Below, in pieces: positions 46,423-55,471 of a stretch of DNA of 64,000 nt. The stretch's first letter is position 1. Every line of letters begins with the position of its first letter. The DNA comes from Agromyces larvae (lineage in GTDB: Bacteria > Actinomycetota > Actinomycetes > Actinomycetales > Microbacteriaceae): positions 1,426,001 to 1,490,000 of the forward strand of contig NZ_CP094528.1 of the NCBI RefSeq assembly GCF_022811705.1. The letters run 5' to 3'. The notes below the pieces were generated by a model. It was not told where the DNA came from. It did no database searches and saw only the letters and a list, made by a program, of their open reading frames with translations. Both the position numbers and the translations under genes were made by a program.

Positions 46423-48587
46423 CACGCACCTCCCCGGAACCGCCGCACCGACGCCTGCTGCTGCGCCCGGTCGTACGCTCCGATACCGGCCTGGACGACC
46501 GCCGTCAACGGGGTGCCCTCCACCACCAGGGTGAGACGGTCTCCCGGCCGCAACCACAGTCCGCCAGCACCCACAGCGGAGGCCGACGCCGCGGACGGTG
46601 ACGAGAGCGCGAACGGCACAGCCGGCCCGTCCCCGAACCCTGCCTCGAACTGCTCGATCAACGACGCACCGCCCTCAGCGATGCTCCGCCACCCTGCACC
46701 CGACAAGGGCCCCCGCTTCGCCGGCGAATGCGGGAAGAACGACTTCGCGAAGTCCAGCACCCCGCCGACCGCGTCGCCGACCGAGCCGAGCATCGACTTG
46801 ATGCCGTTGATGAAGCCCTCGATGATCGCCTTGCCCGAGTTGTAGAGCCAGTCACCGGCGCCGCGCACCGCATCCACGACCTTGTCCCGCAGCCCGGTCA
46901 CCCAGTTCACCGCAGTGGCGACCGCAGCGCCGATGCTGGCCGCCAGATGAGCGAACCAGCCCGTGACCCCCGAGATCACCGAGCCGACCTGGTTGCCGAA
47001 CTCGACCAGGGACCCGGCGCCGTTCATCACGGTCGTCATGAACTCTTCGAACGTCGAATCCCCGTCCAGCCATGACAGGAACCCGTTCAGGATCTCCCAG
47101 TTGGTCGCGAAGTTCTTCGCCATGTCGATCAGGAACGGGCTGATGTCGATCAGCCCCTGGATGATCAACGGCAGCAGCTCCGCACCCATCCGGGCGAGCT
47201 CGGGCAGCAGCGGGGCGATCTCCGTGATCAGATCGCCGATCATCGGCGCCGAGTCAGCAAGCGCCTGACCCAGCAGCGGGCCGACCTGCTCGATCACCTC
47301 ATTCAGGACGGGGATCAGGGTCGTGTTCGCCATGTCCGTGAGCGTCGTCAACGCCGGAATCAGCGCAGTGCCAAGTTTCGCCTGCGCGTTCTCCCACTCC
47401 GCCGTCAACCGGGCCTGCTGACCAGCGAGCGTGTCAGATTCACGCCCGAACGTGCCCTGCGCATCCGCGGTCTGCTCCATCAGGATGGCCAACGCAGCCT
47501 GCGCCTCAGCCTGCTTGAGCGCCTCACCCTCAAGACCGGAGAGACCCTGCGCCGCCAAGCGTGCGTTGATGTCGACCTGCTTCATCGACACGCCGTACCG
47601 CTCGATCGGGTCCCGCTCACCACGCAGCAGCGACGAGATCGCCGACACCGCGTCAGCCGTCGACCCACCGAACTGCGCAGCCAGATCAGCGCCCAGCTCG
47701 ATCAGCCCACCAGTCAGCCCGGTGACCTCGTCGAGCGGGATCGCCATGTTCTTCAGCTGGGCGCCCACGACCGTCGCGAACTCGTTGTACGAACTCGTCG
47801 ACAACCCGACCGCCTGCGCCGCGCCTGCAGCCCAGTCGCGGATCGTGCCCGCGTTGTCCTTGAACACGGCATCCACAGCGCCCATGGACTGCTGCAGGTC
47901 CGACGCCAACGACACGGAGTCCCGCAGGAAGTCGAACCCGGCACGCAACCCGTCCTGGATCGCGTTGCCGATCGACGACATCACGTTCGACGCGAAGTTC
48001 CCGATGAAGGAACCGATGCTGACACCCGCGATCAGCTTCCCGAACCCGGACGTGAACCGGTTCCCGCTCGAACGGCCGGCTTCCTCGAACTCGTCACCGA
48101 CGTCATCCGCGGCATCCGCGAGACGCTTCTGAGCCTGACGGAGATCGTTCGTCGAGTCCTGGGTGCGCTCGTTCGCGGCACCCAGCTGCCGGGTCGCGGA
48201 CTCGAGCCGCTCCTGTGCCCGCACCACCTGCGACGAATCCGCCGCGTACTTCTCCCGCGCCTCAGCGAGCTGCTTCTCAGCGACCCGCACCTTCCCGGCA
48301 GCGTCCTGCTCCTTCAGCCGGGCCGTCGACACCGCACGAGCAGCCTTCGCCACATCCTGCTCAAGCTGCTTCGTAGCCTTCGACGACGCACCGTCCGCGG
48401 CGGACTCGAACGCTTTCTTGAAGCCCGCGCCCGACGCCTTCCCCGAGTCGGTGCCCGTCTTCGCGAACACCTGCGTGAACCCGCTGGAAGCCTGCTTCGC
48501 AGATCCGTCCACCTCCGACGACACCGCACGGCGGAAGCCCTTGAATGTGGGGACGATCGCGACTTCACCAGAACCGACCTGAGCCAA
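46422..48587 (-). CDS. Tape measure protein
   Basis: 721 residues, starting at TTG. N-terminal coiled-coil of Ala/Lys/Glu/Gln repeats (about 45-140), then hydrophobic segments (about 165-200: FGKLIAGVSIGSFIGNFASNVM) and a long helical body with TLIPVLNEVIEQVGPLLGQAL. A C-terminal piece contains SFFPHSPAKRGPLSGAG, a signature seen in many tape measure proteins. It sets tail length and is packed in the tail tube. Follows the frameshifted chaperone genes, as in most siphophages. Confidence 0.92.
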   Translation of the reverse strand: MAQVGSGEVAIVPTFKGFRRAVSSEVDGSAKQASSGFTQVFAKTGTDSGKASGAGFKKAFESAADGASSKATKQLEQDVAKAARAVSTARLKEQDAAGKVRVAEKQLAEAREKYAADSSQVVRAQERLESATRQLGAANERTQDSTNDLRQAQKRLADAADDVGDEFEEAGRSSGNRFTSGFGKLIAGVSIGSFIGNFASNVMSSIGNAIQDGLRAGFDFLRDSVSLASDLQQSMGAVDAVFKDNAGTIRDWAAGAAQAVGLSTSSYNEFATVVGAQLKNMAIPLDEVTGLTGGLIELGADLAAQFGGSTADAVSAISSLLRGERDPIERYGVSMKQVDINARLAAQGLSGLEGEALKQAEAQAALAILMEQTADAQGTFGRESDTLAGQQARLTAEWENAQAKLGTALIPALTTLTDMANTTLIPVLNEVIEQVGPLLGQALADSAPMIGDLITEIAPLLPELARMGAELLPLIIQGLIDISPFLIDMAKNFATNWEILNGFLSWLDGDSTFEEFMTTVMNGAGSLVEFGNQVGSVISGVTGWFAHLAASIGAAVATAVNWVTGLRDKVVDAVRGAGDWLYNSGKAIIEGFINGIKSMLGSVGDAVGGVLDFAKSFFPHSPAKRGPLSGAGWRSIAEGGASLIEQFEAGFGDGPAVPFALSSPSAASASAVGAGGLWLRPGDRLTLVVEGTPLTAVVQAGIGAYDRAQQQASVRRFRGGA

Positions 48588-48603
48588 CGCCGCACACCCC
48601 CAA

Positions 48604-49259
48604 TCAGCGGAACGCGCTCCTGCGCTCCAACGCCGCGACCAACTCCGCCCGACGCTCCGGCGTCACATCCGCATTCGCATCCGGCACCGACCACGGCCGG
48701 CCGAAGTCGTACGGCTCCCGGTGCTTCCTCTGATCCCGGTGCACGTTGAAGTACGCCTCGGCCAGCACCAACTGCGCCAGACCCGATTCAGACATCGCGT
48801 ACCGGTCGTATCCGCGCAGCGATGCATGCAGGTGCGACCCCGTCTCACGGTTCAGCTCGAGCATCAGGTCACGGGTCTCCCCGAACGTCACCGTGCGGCC
48901 CACCGCGGACAACGGCAGGTTGAAGTACCGGCGGAAATCGAACCGCAGCGCCGACTTGTGCTCCTCGATCAGGTCGAGGAGCTCAGGGATTCCCCCAGCG
49001 GGATCTCAGCCGCCTCCTGGAACGCGGCGAAGAACGCACGCTGGAACCGGGTGCGCTCCAACGCACCCATCGAGTTGTACGCGTCCTCGAAGTCAGCCCC
49101 GAACACGACCCTCACGAGCTCGAACTGCTCGTCCTCGTCCTTGTCGCCCTGCAACGCCGTCCTGATCAGATCGGCCGGAAGGTCGAGGTCGATGGCGAGC
49201 GTGTGCCCAGCCTTCGTCGTGTACGTGAACACGTCGTCGACGACCTGGTACTTGGTCAT
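48604..49259 (-). CDS. Tail assembly chaperone, -1 frameshift product (GT type)
   Basis: The upstream frame (49259-48969) and the downstream frame ending at 48604 are joined through GGGGGAA at 48996-48990. After a -1 slip the sequence continues without a stop as IPELLDLIEEHKSALRFDFRRYFNLPLSAVGR into the second frame. The fusion would be about 218 residues. Such G/GT pairs chaperone the tape measure during tail assembly. The downstream frame has no convincing start of its own (only a TTG). Confidence 0.8.
48969..49259 (-). CDS. Tail assembly chaperone, unshifted product (G type)
   Basis: 96 residues: TKYQVVDDVFTYTTKAGHTLAIDLDLPADL then acidic helices, ending ESLSSST. The ATG at 49259 has GGAGG ahead. 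Position between the major tail protein and tape measure defines it. Made in excess over the frameshifted form. Confidence 0.85.
   Translation of the reverse strand: MTKYQVVDDVFTYTTKAGHTLAIDLDLPADLIRTALQGDKDEDEQFELVRVVFGADFEDAYNSMGALERTRFQRAFFAAFQEAAEIPLGESLSSST
48990..48996 (-). promoter_or_regulatory. Slippery heptamer GGGGGAA for -1 frameshifting
   Basis: Read as CTG GGG GAA in frame zero; a -1 slip gives GGG GGA. It lies 21 nt before the frame-zero stop, the usual distance in tail chaperone genes. Confidence 0.75.
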
Positions 49260-49355
49260 TCGTTCCTCCGTGGGTGAAGTGGGTGAGAGGTGTGGGCGAT
49301 GACGACAGGTGGACGCCCGCGTCACCCACGATCACGGACGCCCACCGGTCCAGAG

Positions 49356-49940
49356 TCAGGAGCCGCCGCCACCGTCAGCGGGAAGCAGCCACTCACCGAA
49401 GTGCCCGTTCGACAGGTCCGGCGAACGGTTGATCTTGAACGTGAGCTGGTAGCCCAGCACCTCGCCCCGCGTGGACTGATCCTCGGCAACCGACTGCACC
49501 TGCGCGTTCGGAGCCACACGCCGGCGGATCGCACCGTTCTTGAAGATCTCCTCCGTGAACAGCACGTACTGCGTCGAATGCCCGCCGCCGTCCACGATGA
49601 GGAAGCCGTTCGCGTCCGGCGTGCGACCCGACACGATCGAACGCACGAAGTTGTCCGTCTGCGCCGCCGTGGTCACAAGAGTGACGTTCGACAGGCCGGA
49701 CGGGATCGAATACGCGTCCTGCCAGAACTCGAGCGGGTTGCCGTCTGGCTCCCACGCCCACTGCGGGCCACCGTCGACCTTCACCAGACCCAGCTTCTTG
49801 TACTCCGGGTCCAGCACCAGATCCGGGGCGGCGCCCTCCGACGGCGTCGGGAACGCCGTCCCGAACGGTGCGATGCCGATGTTGCCCGTGACCGGTACGG
49901 CAACCGCGGCGATGTCGTTGCCCTGCGCATCTGCAGTCAC
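49356..49940 (-). CDS. Major tail protein
   Basis: 194 residues from GTG at 49940, chosen because AAGGAGG lies five bases upstream; an in-frame TTG at 49955 would sit on top of that ribosome site. Beta-rich: NIGIAPFGTAFPTPSEGAAP, later GYQLTFKINRSPDLSNGHFGEWL. Two genes before the tape measure, directly before the chaperones, where the tube protein is always found. Confidence 0.85.
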   Translation of the reverse strand: MTADAQGNDIAAVAVPVTGNIGIAPFGTAFPTPSEGAAPDLVLDPEYKKLGLVKVDGGPQWAWEPDGNPLEFWQDAYSIPSGLSNVTLVTTAAQTDNFVRSIVSGRTPDANGFLIVDGGGHSTQYVLFTEEIFKNGAIRRRVAPNAQVQSVAEDQSTRGEVLGYQLTFKINRSPDLSNGHFGEWLLPADGGGGS

Positions 49941-50010
49941 GACGTCCTCCTTCAATGCGGTCGCCCCGGCAACACCGGGGCGGGATGGATGGGTGGGTTG
50001 TGGGTGGAAC

Positions 50011-50442
50011 TCAGAACGCCTGCCCGTGGATCACGAGCTCGGCGGTGAAGTAGCGCCGTGCCCTCGGCGCGTCCTCGGGTACCGCGATCGGACCGGTGGT
50101 CGAGTTGACGGCGGCGATCGGGTTCCCCGGCTCGACGCCGGCGCTGGATGCGACGATCGCGCGCACGATCCGGGCCAGGTCGTTCGCGTCTTGAGGCAGC
50201 GACTTCGTGCCGGCAAACACGGTCACCCCGATCGATGCCTCGTCGGTGAGGATCGAAGTCTGCGTTGACCCGTCGAACCGGATCACGACGAGCTTCGACG
50301 GCCAGGCCCCGGTCGGCTCCGGCTCCTTCACGTCCACCACCACGTCGGCACACACCGCCTCCGGGCGGGCATCGAGCTCCGAGCGGACATGCCCAGTGAG
50401 CCAGAGTTCGACGTCAGGGAAGATCACGGCCGGCTCGATCAT
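50011..50442 (-). CDS. Tail terminator/completion-type protein
   Basis: 143 residues. MIEPAVIFPDVELWLTGHVRSEL, then PSKLVVIRFDGSTQTSILTDEASIGVTVFAGT is the strand-rich core seen in gpU-like terminators. The ATG at 50442 overlaps the upstream stop (TGATG); a GTG one codon earlier is also possible. Assigned by position before the major tail protein. Confidence 0.75.
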   Translation of the reverse strand: MIEPAVIFPDVELWLTGHVRSELDARPEAVCADVVVDVKEPEPTGAWPSKLVVIRFDGSTQTSILTDEASIGVTVFAGTKSLPQDANDLARIVRAIVASSAGVEPGNPIAAVNSTTGPIAVPEDAPRARRYFTAELVIHGQAF

Positions 50443-50711
50443 CACCTTCTCCGTGCGTTCGCGCGCAGCGCGCGCGCCAGGTTCCCGGTGCGCGACTCGA
50501 TCACCATCGCCTTGTCATCCCCAGCGACAACCAAGCCGACGTACCGGCGCTGCATCTTCCCGGTTGTGCGGATGCTGTTTCGGTACTGGCCCGTATCGAC
50601 CGGTGCGTTCGCCCTCGCCGTCGCCGCAACCCGTTCGGCGGCCGCATCCACGACGCCACGCACACCAGTCGACCGGCCCAACTGTTCGAAGAACGCGTTG
50701 TTGAACTCCAC
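50442..50711 (-). CDS. HK97 gp10-like head-tail protein
   Basis: 89 residues: GVRGVVDAAAERVAATARANAPVDTGQYRNSI is the classic gp10 signature (helix then APVDTG). The GTG at 50711 follows GGAGGG. The product joins tail to head in lambda/HK97-like phages. Overlaps the next gene by one base. Confidence 0.85.
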   Translation of the reverse strand: MEFNNAFFEQLGRSTGVRGVVDAAAERVAATARANAPVDTGQYRNSIRTTGKMQRRYVGLVVAGDDKAMVIESRTGNLARALRANARRR

Positions 50712-50714
50712 AGC

Positions 50715-51071
50715 TCATCCCTCCGTCATGTCCAGTGGGATCTCCACGACCGGTTGCCAGCCCGTGAACGGATTGGTGTCCGCCTCCGGGCGCGCATTCA
50801 CGTAGTAGACCTCGGAGCCTCGACGGATTCGGTCGCCGACCTGCACGTCAACGGCCGGGTCGACGCAGAACAGGCTCTTCGAGGTGAGCACCTGCTGCCG
50901 GGTCGCGTCCGACGGGGCCGTCGATGTGGACGACCCGATGAAGGCCCCGTCGATCGGCAGCTCGTCAAGCGGGCCATCCCACGGCCCCGGCACCGTGGCG
51001 CCGGGGTCGTAGGGGTTGGTCACGGGCGTCCGACGTTCACGCACCACCGGCTCGCCGAACGGGAACTCCAT
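50715..51071 (-). CDS. Head-tail stopper-type protein
   Basis: 118 residues, beta-rich: VLTSKSLFCVDPAVDVQVGDRIRRGSEVYYVNARPEADTNPFTGWQP. Matches the neck/stopper layout (DRI...Y.V.....NPFTGW). Start overlaps the previous small gene by 35 bp. Placed by order between connector and gp10-like proteins. Confidence 0.78.
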   Translation of the reverse strand: MEFPFGEPVVRERRTPVTNPYDPGATVPGPWDGPLDELPIDGAFIGSSTSTAPSDATRQQVLTSKSLFCVDPAVDVQVGDRIRRGSEVYYVNARPEADTNPFTGWQPVVEIPLDMTEG

Positions 51072-51255
51072 CGCTCACCTCCGTCTCCGCCGCCTTCTTG
51101 GTCGAAGGGGCGCGCTTACGCGTCGCAGACTTCGGGGCGGCCTTCGCGGGCGGCTTCCCGGCGATCGACCAGCCGTTCGCGAGGTAGGCGTCGGCAGCGT
51201 CGTCGGGAACGGTGACCTGCCGACCGCTCTTCTCGTGGGTCAGGGTGAGTGCCAT
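51037..51255 (-). CDS. Small phage protein with basic tail, 72 aa
   Basis: N-terminal ALTLTHEKSGRQVTVPDDAADAYLANGWSIAG looks like a small lectin-free head protein domain; the C-terminal half is Lys/Ala-rich. Starts at ATG 51255 and overlaps the stopper gene. Function unknown. Confidence 0.7.
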   Translation of the reverse strand: MALTLTHEKSGRQVTVPDDAADAYLANGWSIAGKPPAKAAPKSATRKRAPSTKKAAETEVSDGVPVRRAGGA

Positions 51256-51358
51256 GATTTTCGCCCTCTCCTACGGGCCCGGCCGGCGTGACCGCCGCGG
51301 CGGGCTCCGATGGGGTGCCCTGCGCGGTGATGGCGACGAACGCCTGCTCGAGCTGGCA
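51256..51358 (-). other. 103-bp gap with coding-like composition
   Basis: The frame continuing past the connector stop codon has strongly G/C-biased third positions and protein-like sequence (CQLEQAFVAITAQGTPSEPAAAV), yet no start codon. An ATG overlaps the connector stop in a different frame and yields an Arg-rich 39-residue peptide that is less convincing. Possibly a small gene damaged by a 1-bp change. Confidence 0.3.
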
Positions 51359-51886
51359 TCAGGCACCCCACGTCAGCCGGTACGGGGCGAGAAGCTCCTT
51401 CTCGGACTCCAGCAGCGGGATCGACACCGCACCGCCGTCGCCACCGGTGGCGACCCGAACCGAGGCGGGGCCGATCGACTGCTGCACCACCGCGCCCTGA
51501 TTCGTCGACGCCCGCTTCGCCAGCACGTCGATCAGAGCGGCGACTTCGGGAACCTCCGCGAGGTCGTACCCGTGGGTGAGGGTGACCTCGACAGTGCCCG
51601 GCTCGTCCGACCAGCAGCCCGACTTCAGGCTGAGGAATCCCGACCGGCGGGAGAACCGCACCGTATCGGTGACATCGCGCCCGTCGTTGACGACCTTCAC
51701 GAGCGCGACCACCCGAAGGGACGGCAGCAGGATGCGCCGGCCACCGGTGCCGTCGAGCTCGAGCAGCTCGGTGATGAGGGGCGCGACATGCCAACCGCAG
51801 TACCGGCGCACCGCGCCGTGCGCGGCGTCGATCCAGAACGCTGCGTCGCGGACGCCGGGTTCGACGATGCGTGCCACGCCCCTCAC
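51359..51886 (-). CDS. Head-tail connector, 175 aa
   Basis: GTG start. ARIVEPGVRDAAFWIDAAHGAVRRYCGWHVAP and LPSLRVVALVKVVNDGRDV then GYDLAEVPEVAALIDVLAKRA are typical of gp6/gp15-like connector adaptors that sit under the portal. Located between the capsid and the stopper gene. Adaptor assignment by layout and helix pattern. Confidence 0.78.
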   Translation of the reverse strand: MRGVARIVEPGVRDAAFWIDAAHGAVRRYCGWHVAPLITELLELDGTGGRRILLPSLRVVALVKVVNDGRDVTDTVRFSRRSGFLSLKSGCWSDEPGTVEVTLTHGYDLAEVPEVAALIDVLAKRASTNQGAVVQQSIGPASVRVATGGDGGAVSIPLLESEKELLAPYRLTWGA

Positions 51887-51890
51887 CCCC

Positions 51891-52046
51891 TCACTTGTCC
51901 TCGGGTTCGGCCGCCTTGTTCGCCGGGGTCTGCGCCTTGTTCCTCGGCTTCTGCGACTTCGCGGCGGGGGCCTTCTTCAGCAGGCCGCGCCGCTCGGCGT
52001 CCTCACGACGCCAGCGGACCCCGTCGATCACGACGATGTCGGCCAT
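51891..52046 (-). CDS. Small basic phage protein, 51 aa
   Basis: ADIVVIDGVRWRREDAERRGLLKKAPAAK then an Ala/Lys-rich tail ending EPEDK. The ATG overlaps the capsid stop (TGATG), giving good evidence of translation. Similar short proteins often follow capsid genes in actinophages; role unknown. Confidence 0.7.
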   Translation of the reverse strand: MADIVVIDGVRWRREDAERRGLLKKAPAAKSQKPRNKAQTPANKAAEPEDK

Positions 52047-53308
52047 CAGCCCTCACCGCCGACTTCGCCCACGACCAGGTACGCCGGCTTCCAGATGACC
52101 TGCGCGGCGCGCAGCTCGGCGCGCACGTAGGTCAGGTTGCGCTGCGCGTAGTCCTTGTGCTGGTTGAACGCCTGCACCGCGAGACCCTCACGGTCCAGCA
52201 GCGCGATCTGCCGGAAGTCGCCGAGAATGAACTGGCCCTTCTCGAGCCGCTCGGACACCGCACGCGGCCGCCCCCAGAGGGTCTGCGGGCCGGACCCGAA
52301 CGGGCCCTGACCGTAGAACCGCTCGTTGCCGTCCTGCAGCAGGTCGATCTCCTCGTCGTCCTCCGGCGAGAGCAGCACCGCGGTGACGGTTCCGCCCTGG
52401 AGGCGAGTGACCTTCGTGATGCCACGGCGAGCCGCCTTCACGAGGTCCATCGGTGCGTCCGAGGCGATCGCCTGCGACTGCACCCCCGAGGTGTGGAGGA
52501 CGCCCTTCGGCTGCCCGTCCGCGCCCGTGCCGTTGAGCAGGTAGTCCTCGACGACCGAGTCGAGCGAGTACTCGAGCTCGTTCTCCAGGTACGACGCGAA
52601 CGCCGGCGCGTCGGCGAGGAGGCTGTTCGTCACGTCGAACCCGTCGGCGTAGGTGAACACCTTCGCGTCCGCGAGCGCGGTCGTCAGATCCGACACCGGC
52701 TTCAGCGCCGCGTCGTCGTCGGCCGACGTGGCCTCGGGGACGATCGCCGCGTTGCGGGTGACCGCGGTGATCTGCACGTACTCGAAGCTTCCGCCCGTCT
52801 GGCCTCGCGAGATCAGGTCGAGCAGGGTCAGCTTCGGCCGCTGGACGAGGTCGACCGTCGGCACCCGGATCGGCTGGAGCCGGGCGACGTCGGTCGTGAG
52901 CACGGCCTTCGCGTTCCGCCGGTTCGCGAAGAAGTCCTTCATCGAACCGATCCGGACGGAGTCGATCTTCACCGGCGTGCCGGCGCCGATCGCCCCGCTC
53001 GGGAACTGCTTCTGGAAGGTCTGGTACGAGCCCGACTTCGTGAACCGCTCGCCGAGCGGCACGCTCGCGAGGTCCTCCGGGACGTCCTCGGCGGAGTCGT
53101 CCGACTTGCCGAGCTCGACGAGGTCCGCGAGGGCCTGCTCCGACTTCGCGATCCGCTCGAGTCGGGCCTTCAGCTCGGAGACCTCGGCGGCCTTCGTCTC
53201 GATCTCGGTGAGCTCGTCGTCGGTGAAGTCGCGCTTCTCCGCGGCGGCCTTCGACTGGATGTCGCGGAGCTCCTTCTGGAGCGCCGCGAGCTTCTCCTTG
53301 AGATTCAT
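52046..53308 (-). CDS. HK97-type major capsid protein
   Basis: 420 residues. The N-terminal ~105 residues are a helical delta/scaffold domain (LKEKLAALQKELRDIQSKAAAEKRD...), expected to be removed by the adjacent protease. The mature part has the Phage_capsid pattern: FEYVQITAVTRNAAIVPEAT, VSDLTTALADAKVFTYADGFDVTNSLLADAPAFASYLENELEYSL, DYLLNGTG and the C-terminal RNLTYVRAELRAAQVIWKPAYLVVGE. AAGGGG precedes the ATG. Confidence 0.94.
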   Translation of the reverse strand: MNLKEKLAALQKELRDIQSKAAAEKRDFTDDELTEIETKAAEVSELKARLERIAKSEQALADLVELGKSDDSAEDVPEDLASVPLGERFTKSGSYQTFQKQFPSGAIGAGTPVKIDSVRIGSMKDFFANRRNAKAVLTTDVARLQPIRVPTVDLVQRPKLTLLDLISRGQTGGSFEYVQITAVTRNAAIVPEATSADDDAALKPVSDLTTALADAKVFTYADGFDVTNSLLADAPAFASYLENELEYSLDSVVEDYLLNGTGADGQPKGVLHTSGVQSQAIASDAPMDLVKAARRGITKVTRLQGGTVTAVLLSPEDDEEIDLLQDGNERFYGQGPFGSGPQTLWGRPRAVSERLEKGQFILGDFRQIALLDREGLAVQAFNQHKDYAQRNLTYVRAELRAAQVIWKPAYLVVGEVGGEG

Positions 53309-53325
53309 CGGAATCCCCTTCTGCC

Positions 53326-54033
53326 CTACTGGGCGTCTGTGACGGTGATGAGTCCCAGGTGGTGCTTGGACTGCTCCGGCGTCGGCTCCTCGGTCTTGGC
53401 CCCGCTGGGCTCCTCGGCCTTGGCTTCGGTCGGCTCGTCTGCCGTTCCCTGGTCTTCCGCAGCGGCCGGCCCATCCGGGGCGGGCTGCTGGTCGTCCGCC
53501 TTCCGGCGGGCGTCTTCGAACGCCGCGCGTGCCGCGTCGTGCGCGGACTTCACGGCGAGGATCTCGGTCTCCTGGTTCGCCCCGACCGGCGCCACGGACA
53601 CCTCGTGCAGGTCGAGCTTGCGGAGCTCGTAGTAAGAGCCGCCGTCCTCCGGCTTCCGGTCAACCCAGGCGGCCTCGACGATGCCGTACGAGAAGCTCAT
53701 CTGCCGCACCAGCCGCGCCTTCAGCAACGCGTGCACCTGCTTCGCGTTGTTCGTGTCGAGCAGCTCGCAGTCCACCCAGAGGCCGTGCCCGTCCTCCTTC
53801 GCCTCGAGCGTCTGCCCGATGAGCATGAACGGGTCGTCCATCCGGTGCCGCCAGTACAGCGGGATCCCGGCGCCCTTGGACCCGAACCGGGCGAGACTGT
53901 CGGTGAACGCGCCCTTGACGACCATGTCGCCGTAACTGTCGACGACGTCGAACACGCTCGCGTACGCGGTGAACCGGCCGTCGCCGGCCTCGCCGATGGT
54001 CTTCAACTCAAGTTCGATCGTCTTCGTCAGCAT
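53326..54033 (-). CDS. HK97-family prohead protease
   Basis: 235 residues of a U35-type serine protease fold: FTAYASVFDVVDSYGDMVVKGAFTDSLARFG, PLYWRHRMDDPFMLIG carrying the catalytic His, and MSFSYGIVEAAWVDR carrying the Ser. The C-terminal ~65 residues are an acidic Pro/Glu/Lys linker. Between portal and capsid as in HK97; starts inside the portal end (26-bp overlap). Confidence 0.92.
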   Translation of the reverse strand: MLTKTIELELKTIGEAGDGRFTAYASVFDVVDSYGDMVVKGAFTDSLARFGSKGAGIPLYWRHRMDDPFMLIGQTLEAKEDGHGLWVDCELLDTNNAKQVHALLKARLVRQMSFSYGIVEAAWVDRKPEDGGSYYELRKLDLHEVSVAPVGANQETEILAVKSAHDAARAAFEDARRKADDQQPAPDGPAAAEDQGTADEPTEAKAEEPSGAKTEEPTPEQSKHHLGLITVTDAQ

Positions 54034-55471
54034 CGCTGTGCCCTCCTCCGAGCAGTTCGCGTTCGGCCTGGTCGTTCAGGCCGGATGCCGTGATGGCGGC
54101 GGCAGCAGATGAGAAGCCGAACTTCACGAGGTCATCGGTCAGCTCGCGGTCCCATCGGCCCCGATCCCACGGCTCGGCGCCAGCGGCACGCTGCGACGCG
54201 ACGACCTGCGCCTGCCGTGCCTTGAACTTCGCGAGCACCTCGCCGAGCGACTTCCCGTCCTGCGGTGACGCCTGCCCGCCGACCAGCACGTTCAACGGCG
54301 TCACGAGCTCGTCGCCGCCGTCGATGGCGGGCATGTTGAGCTTCGCGCGAGCCTCGTTCCGGACCATCCACGGCGCCCCGACCGCGGTCGACAGCATGTC
54401 CGCCTGCTCCTCGAACGAGCCGCGCAGCTTGGACTCGATGTTCGCCTCGATGTACAGCGAGGCCGCGCGGGACGGTTCGATCTTCGGCACCAGGGTCGCG
54501 TTCAGCCCCTGCTGCCACGCGTCGAAGTAGGGCCCCAGGTTGGGCCCGTAGAGCATCTGTTTGAACGCGAGGATGTTCGCGAACGTGCCCGGCCTTGCAC
54601 CCACCAGCTCAGGCGCCACGTAGAACGCCGACGCCACCTCGACGTCGGTCAGCTGCCGCCCCTCGAGGTCGAGGGTGTCCCGGGGCCGGAACGCATTCAC
54701 CGGCTTCACGGTCATCCCGTCCTCGAGAATCGGCGTGCCGCCCTCCTGCCCGCCACCCCGCGTGAACTCCTGCCACGACGACACGAACCGCGATCGAGCC
54801 GTCTCCTCCCAGCGGGCGCCGAGCGGCCGCTCCAGGACCATCGGCACCCGGGCGCCGTTCTTCCACACTGACCGGCGGTACCGGACCGCCTCGACCTGCT
54901 CGTCGAGGATGTCCTGCAGGGTCCGCAGCGGCGAGGTGCCGTTCACCCCACGCTCGGAGTAGCCGACGTCGATCAGGAAGCCCGCCGGGTCGTGCGAACG
55001 AGTCTTGCCCTTCACCGTGATCAGCACCTCGGTGATCCGGCCCAGCGCATCGCCCTTGAACCTCACCATCCGCGCCGGAATCCGCACCAGCTCGAACCCG
55101 TCCACATGCTCGATGACCTGCGCGACCGACTTGTCGTGCAGCAGGCCGTCGATCAGGTACGACTCCCAGAACCGGTACGCCGTCTGCCCCGGCGCCCGCG
55201 ACGGCCGCGTGAGCAAGTCGGCCAGCGGCCCCTCCCGCACCCGCAGCCGGTCGTCATCCGCGGCCCGTTCGTACAGGTGCAGCGGCGTCGACGCCAGGTG
55301 CCGGGCCACGAACCCCACGACCTTCCGGATCGAAGGCTGGTTCCGCCACGCCGGACCGTACGTCCACGCGTCGTCCCAGTTCGACAGCGGCACCCCCGGG
55401 TCCACCAGTTCGATCCCGGTGCCGGCCAGATGCTCGCCAAGCTCGGTCAGCGTCTCGAACACGGGCTTCAT
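54008..55471 (-). CDS. Portal protein
   Basis: 487 residues of the HK97-type (Phage_portal) family: YGPAWRNQPSIRKVVGFVARHLASTPLHLYER at the front, stem region VASAFYVAPELVGARPGTFANILAFKQMLYGPNLGPYFDAWQQGLNATLVP, and a crown rich in Ala/Glu. It forms the dodecameric DNA channel and binds the terminase. Its ATG overlaps the preceding small gene as ATGA. Confidence 0.94.
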   Translation of the reverse strand: MKPVFETLTELGEHLAGTGIELVDPGVPLSNWDDAWTYGPAWRNQPSIRKVVGFVARHLASTPLHLYERAADDDRLRVREGPLADLLTRPSRAPGQTAYRFWESYLIDGLLHDKSVAQVIEHVDGFELVRIPARMVRFKGDALGRITEVLITVKGKTRSHDPAGFLIDVGYSERGVNGTSPLRTLQDILDEQVEAVRYRRSVWKNGARVPMVLERPLGARWEETARSRFVSSWQEFTRGGGQEGGTPILEDGMTVKPVNAFRPRDTLDLEGRQLTDVEVASAFYVAPELVGARPGTFANILAFKQMLYGPNLGPYFDAWQQGLNATLVPKIEPSRAASLYIEANIESKLRGSFEEQADMLSTAVGAPWMVRNEARAKLNMPAIDGGDELVTPLNVLVGGQASPQDGKSLGEVLAKFKARQAQVVASQRAAGAEPWDRGRWDRELTDDLVKFGFSSAAAAITASGLNDQAERELLGGGHSDADEDDRT

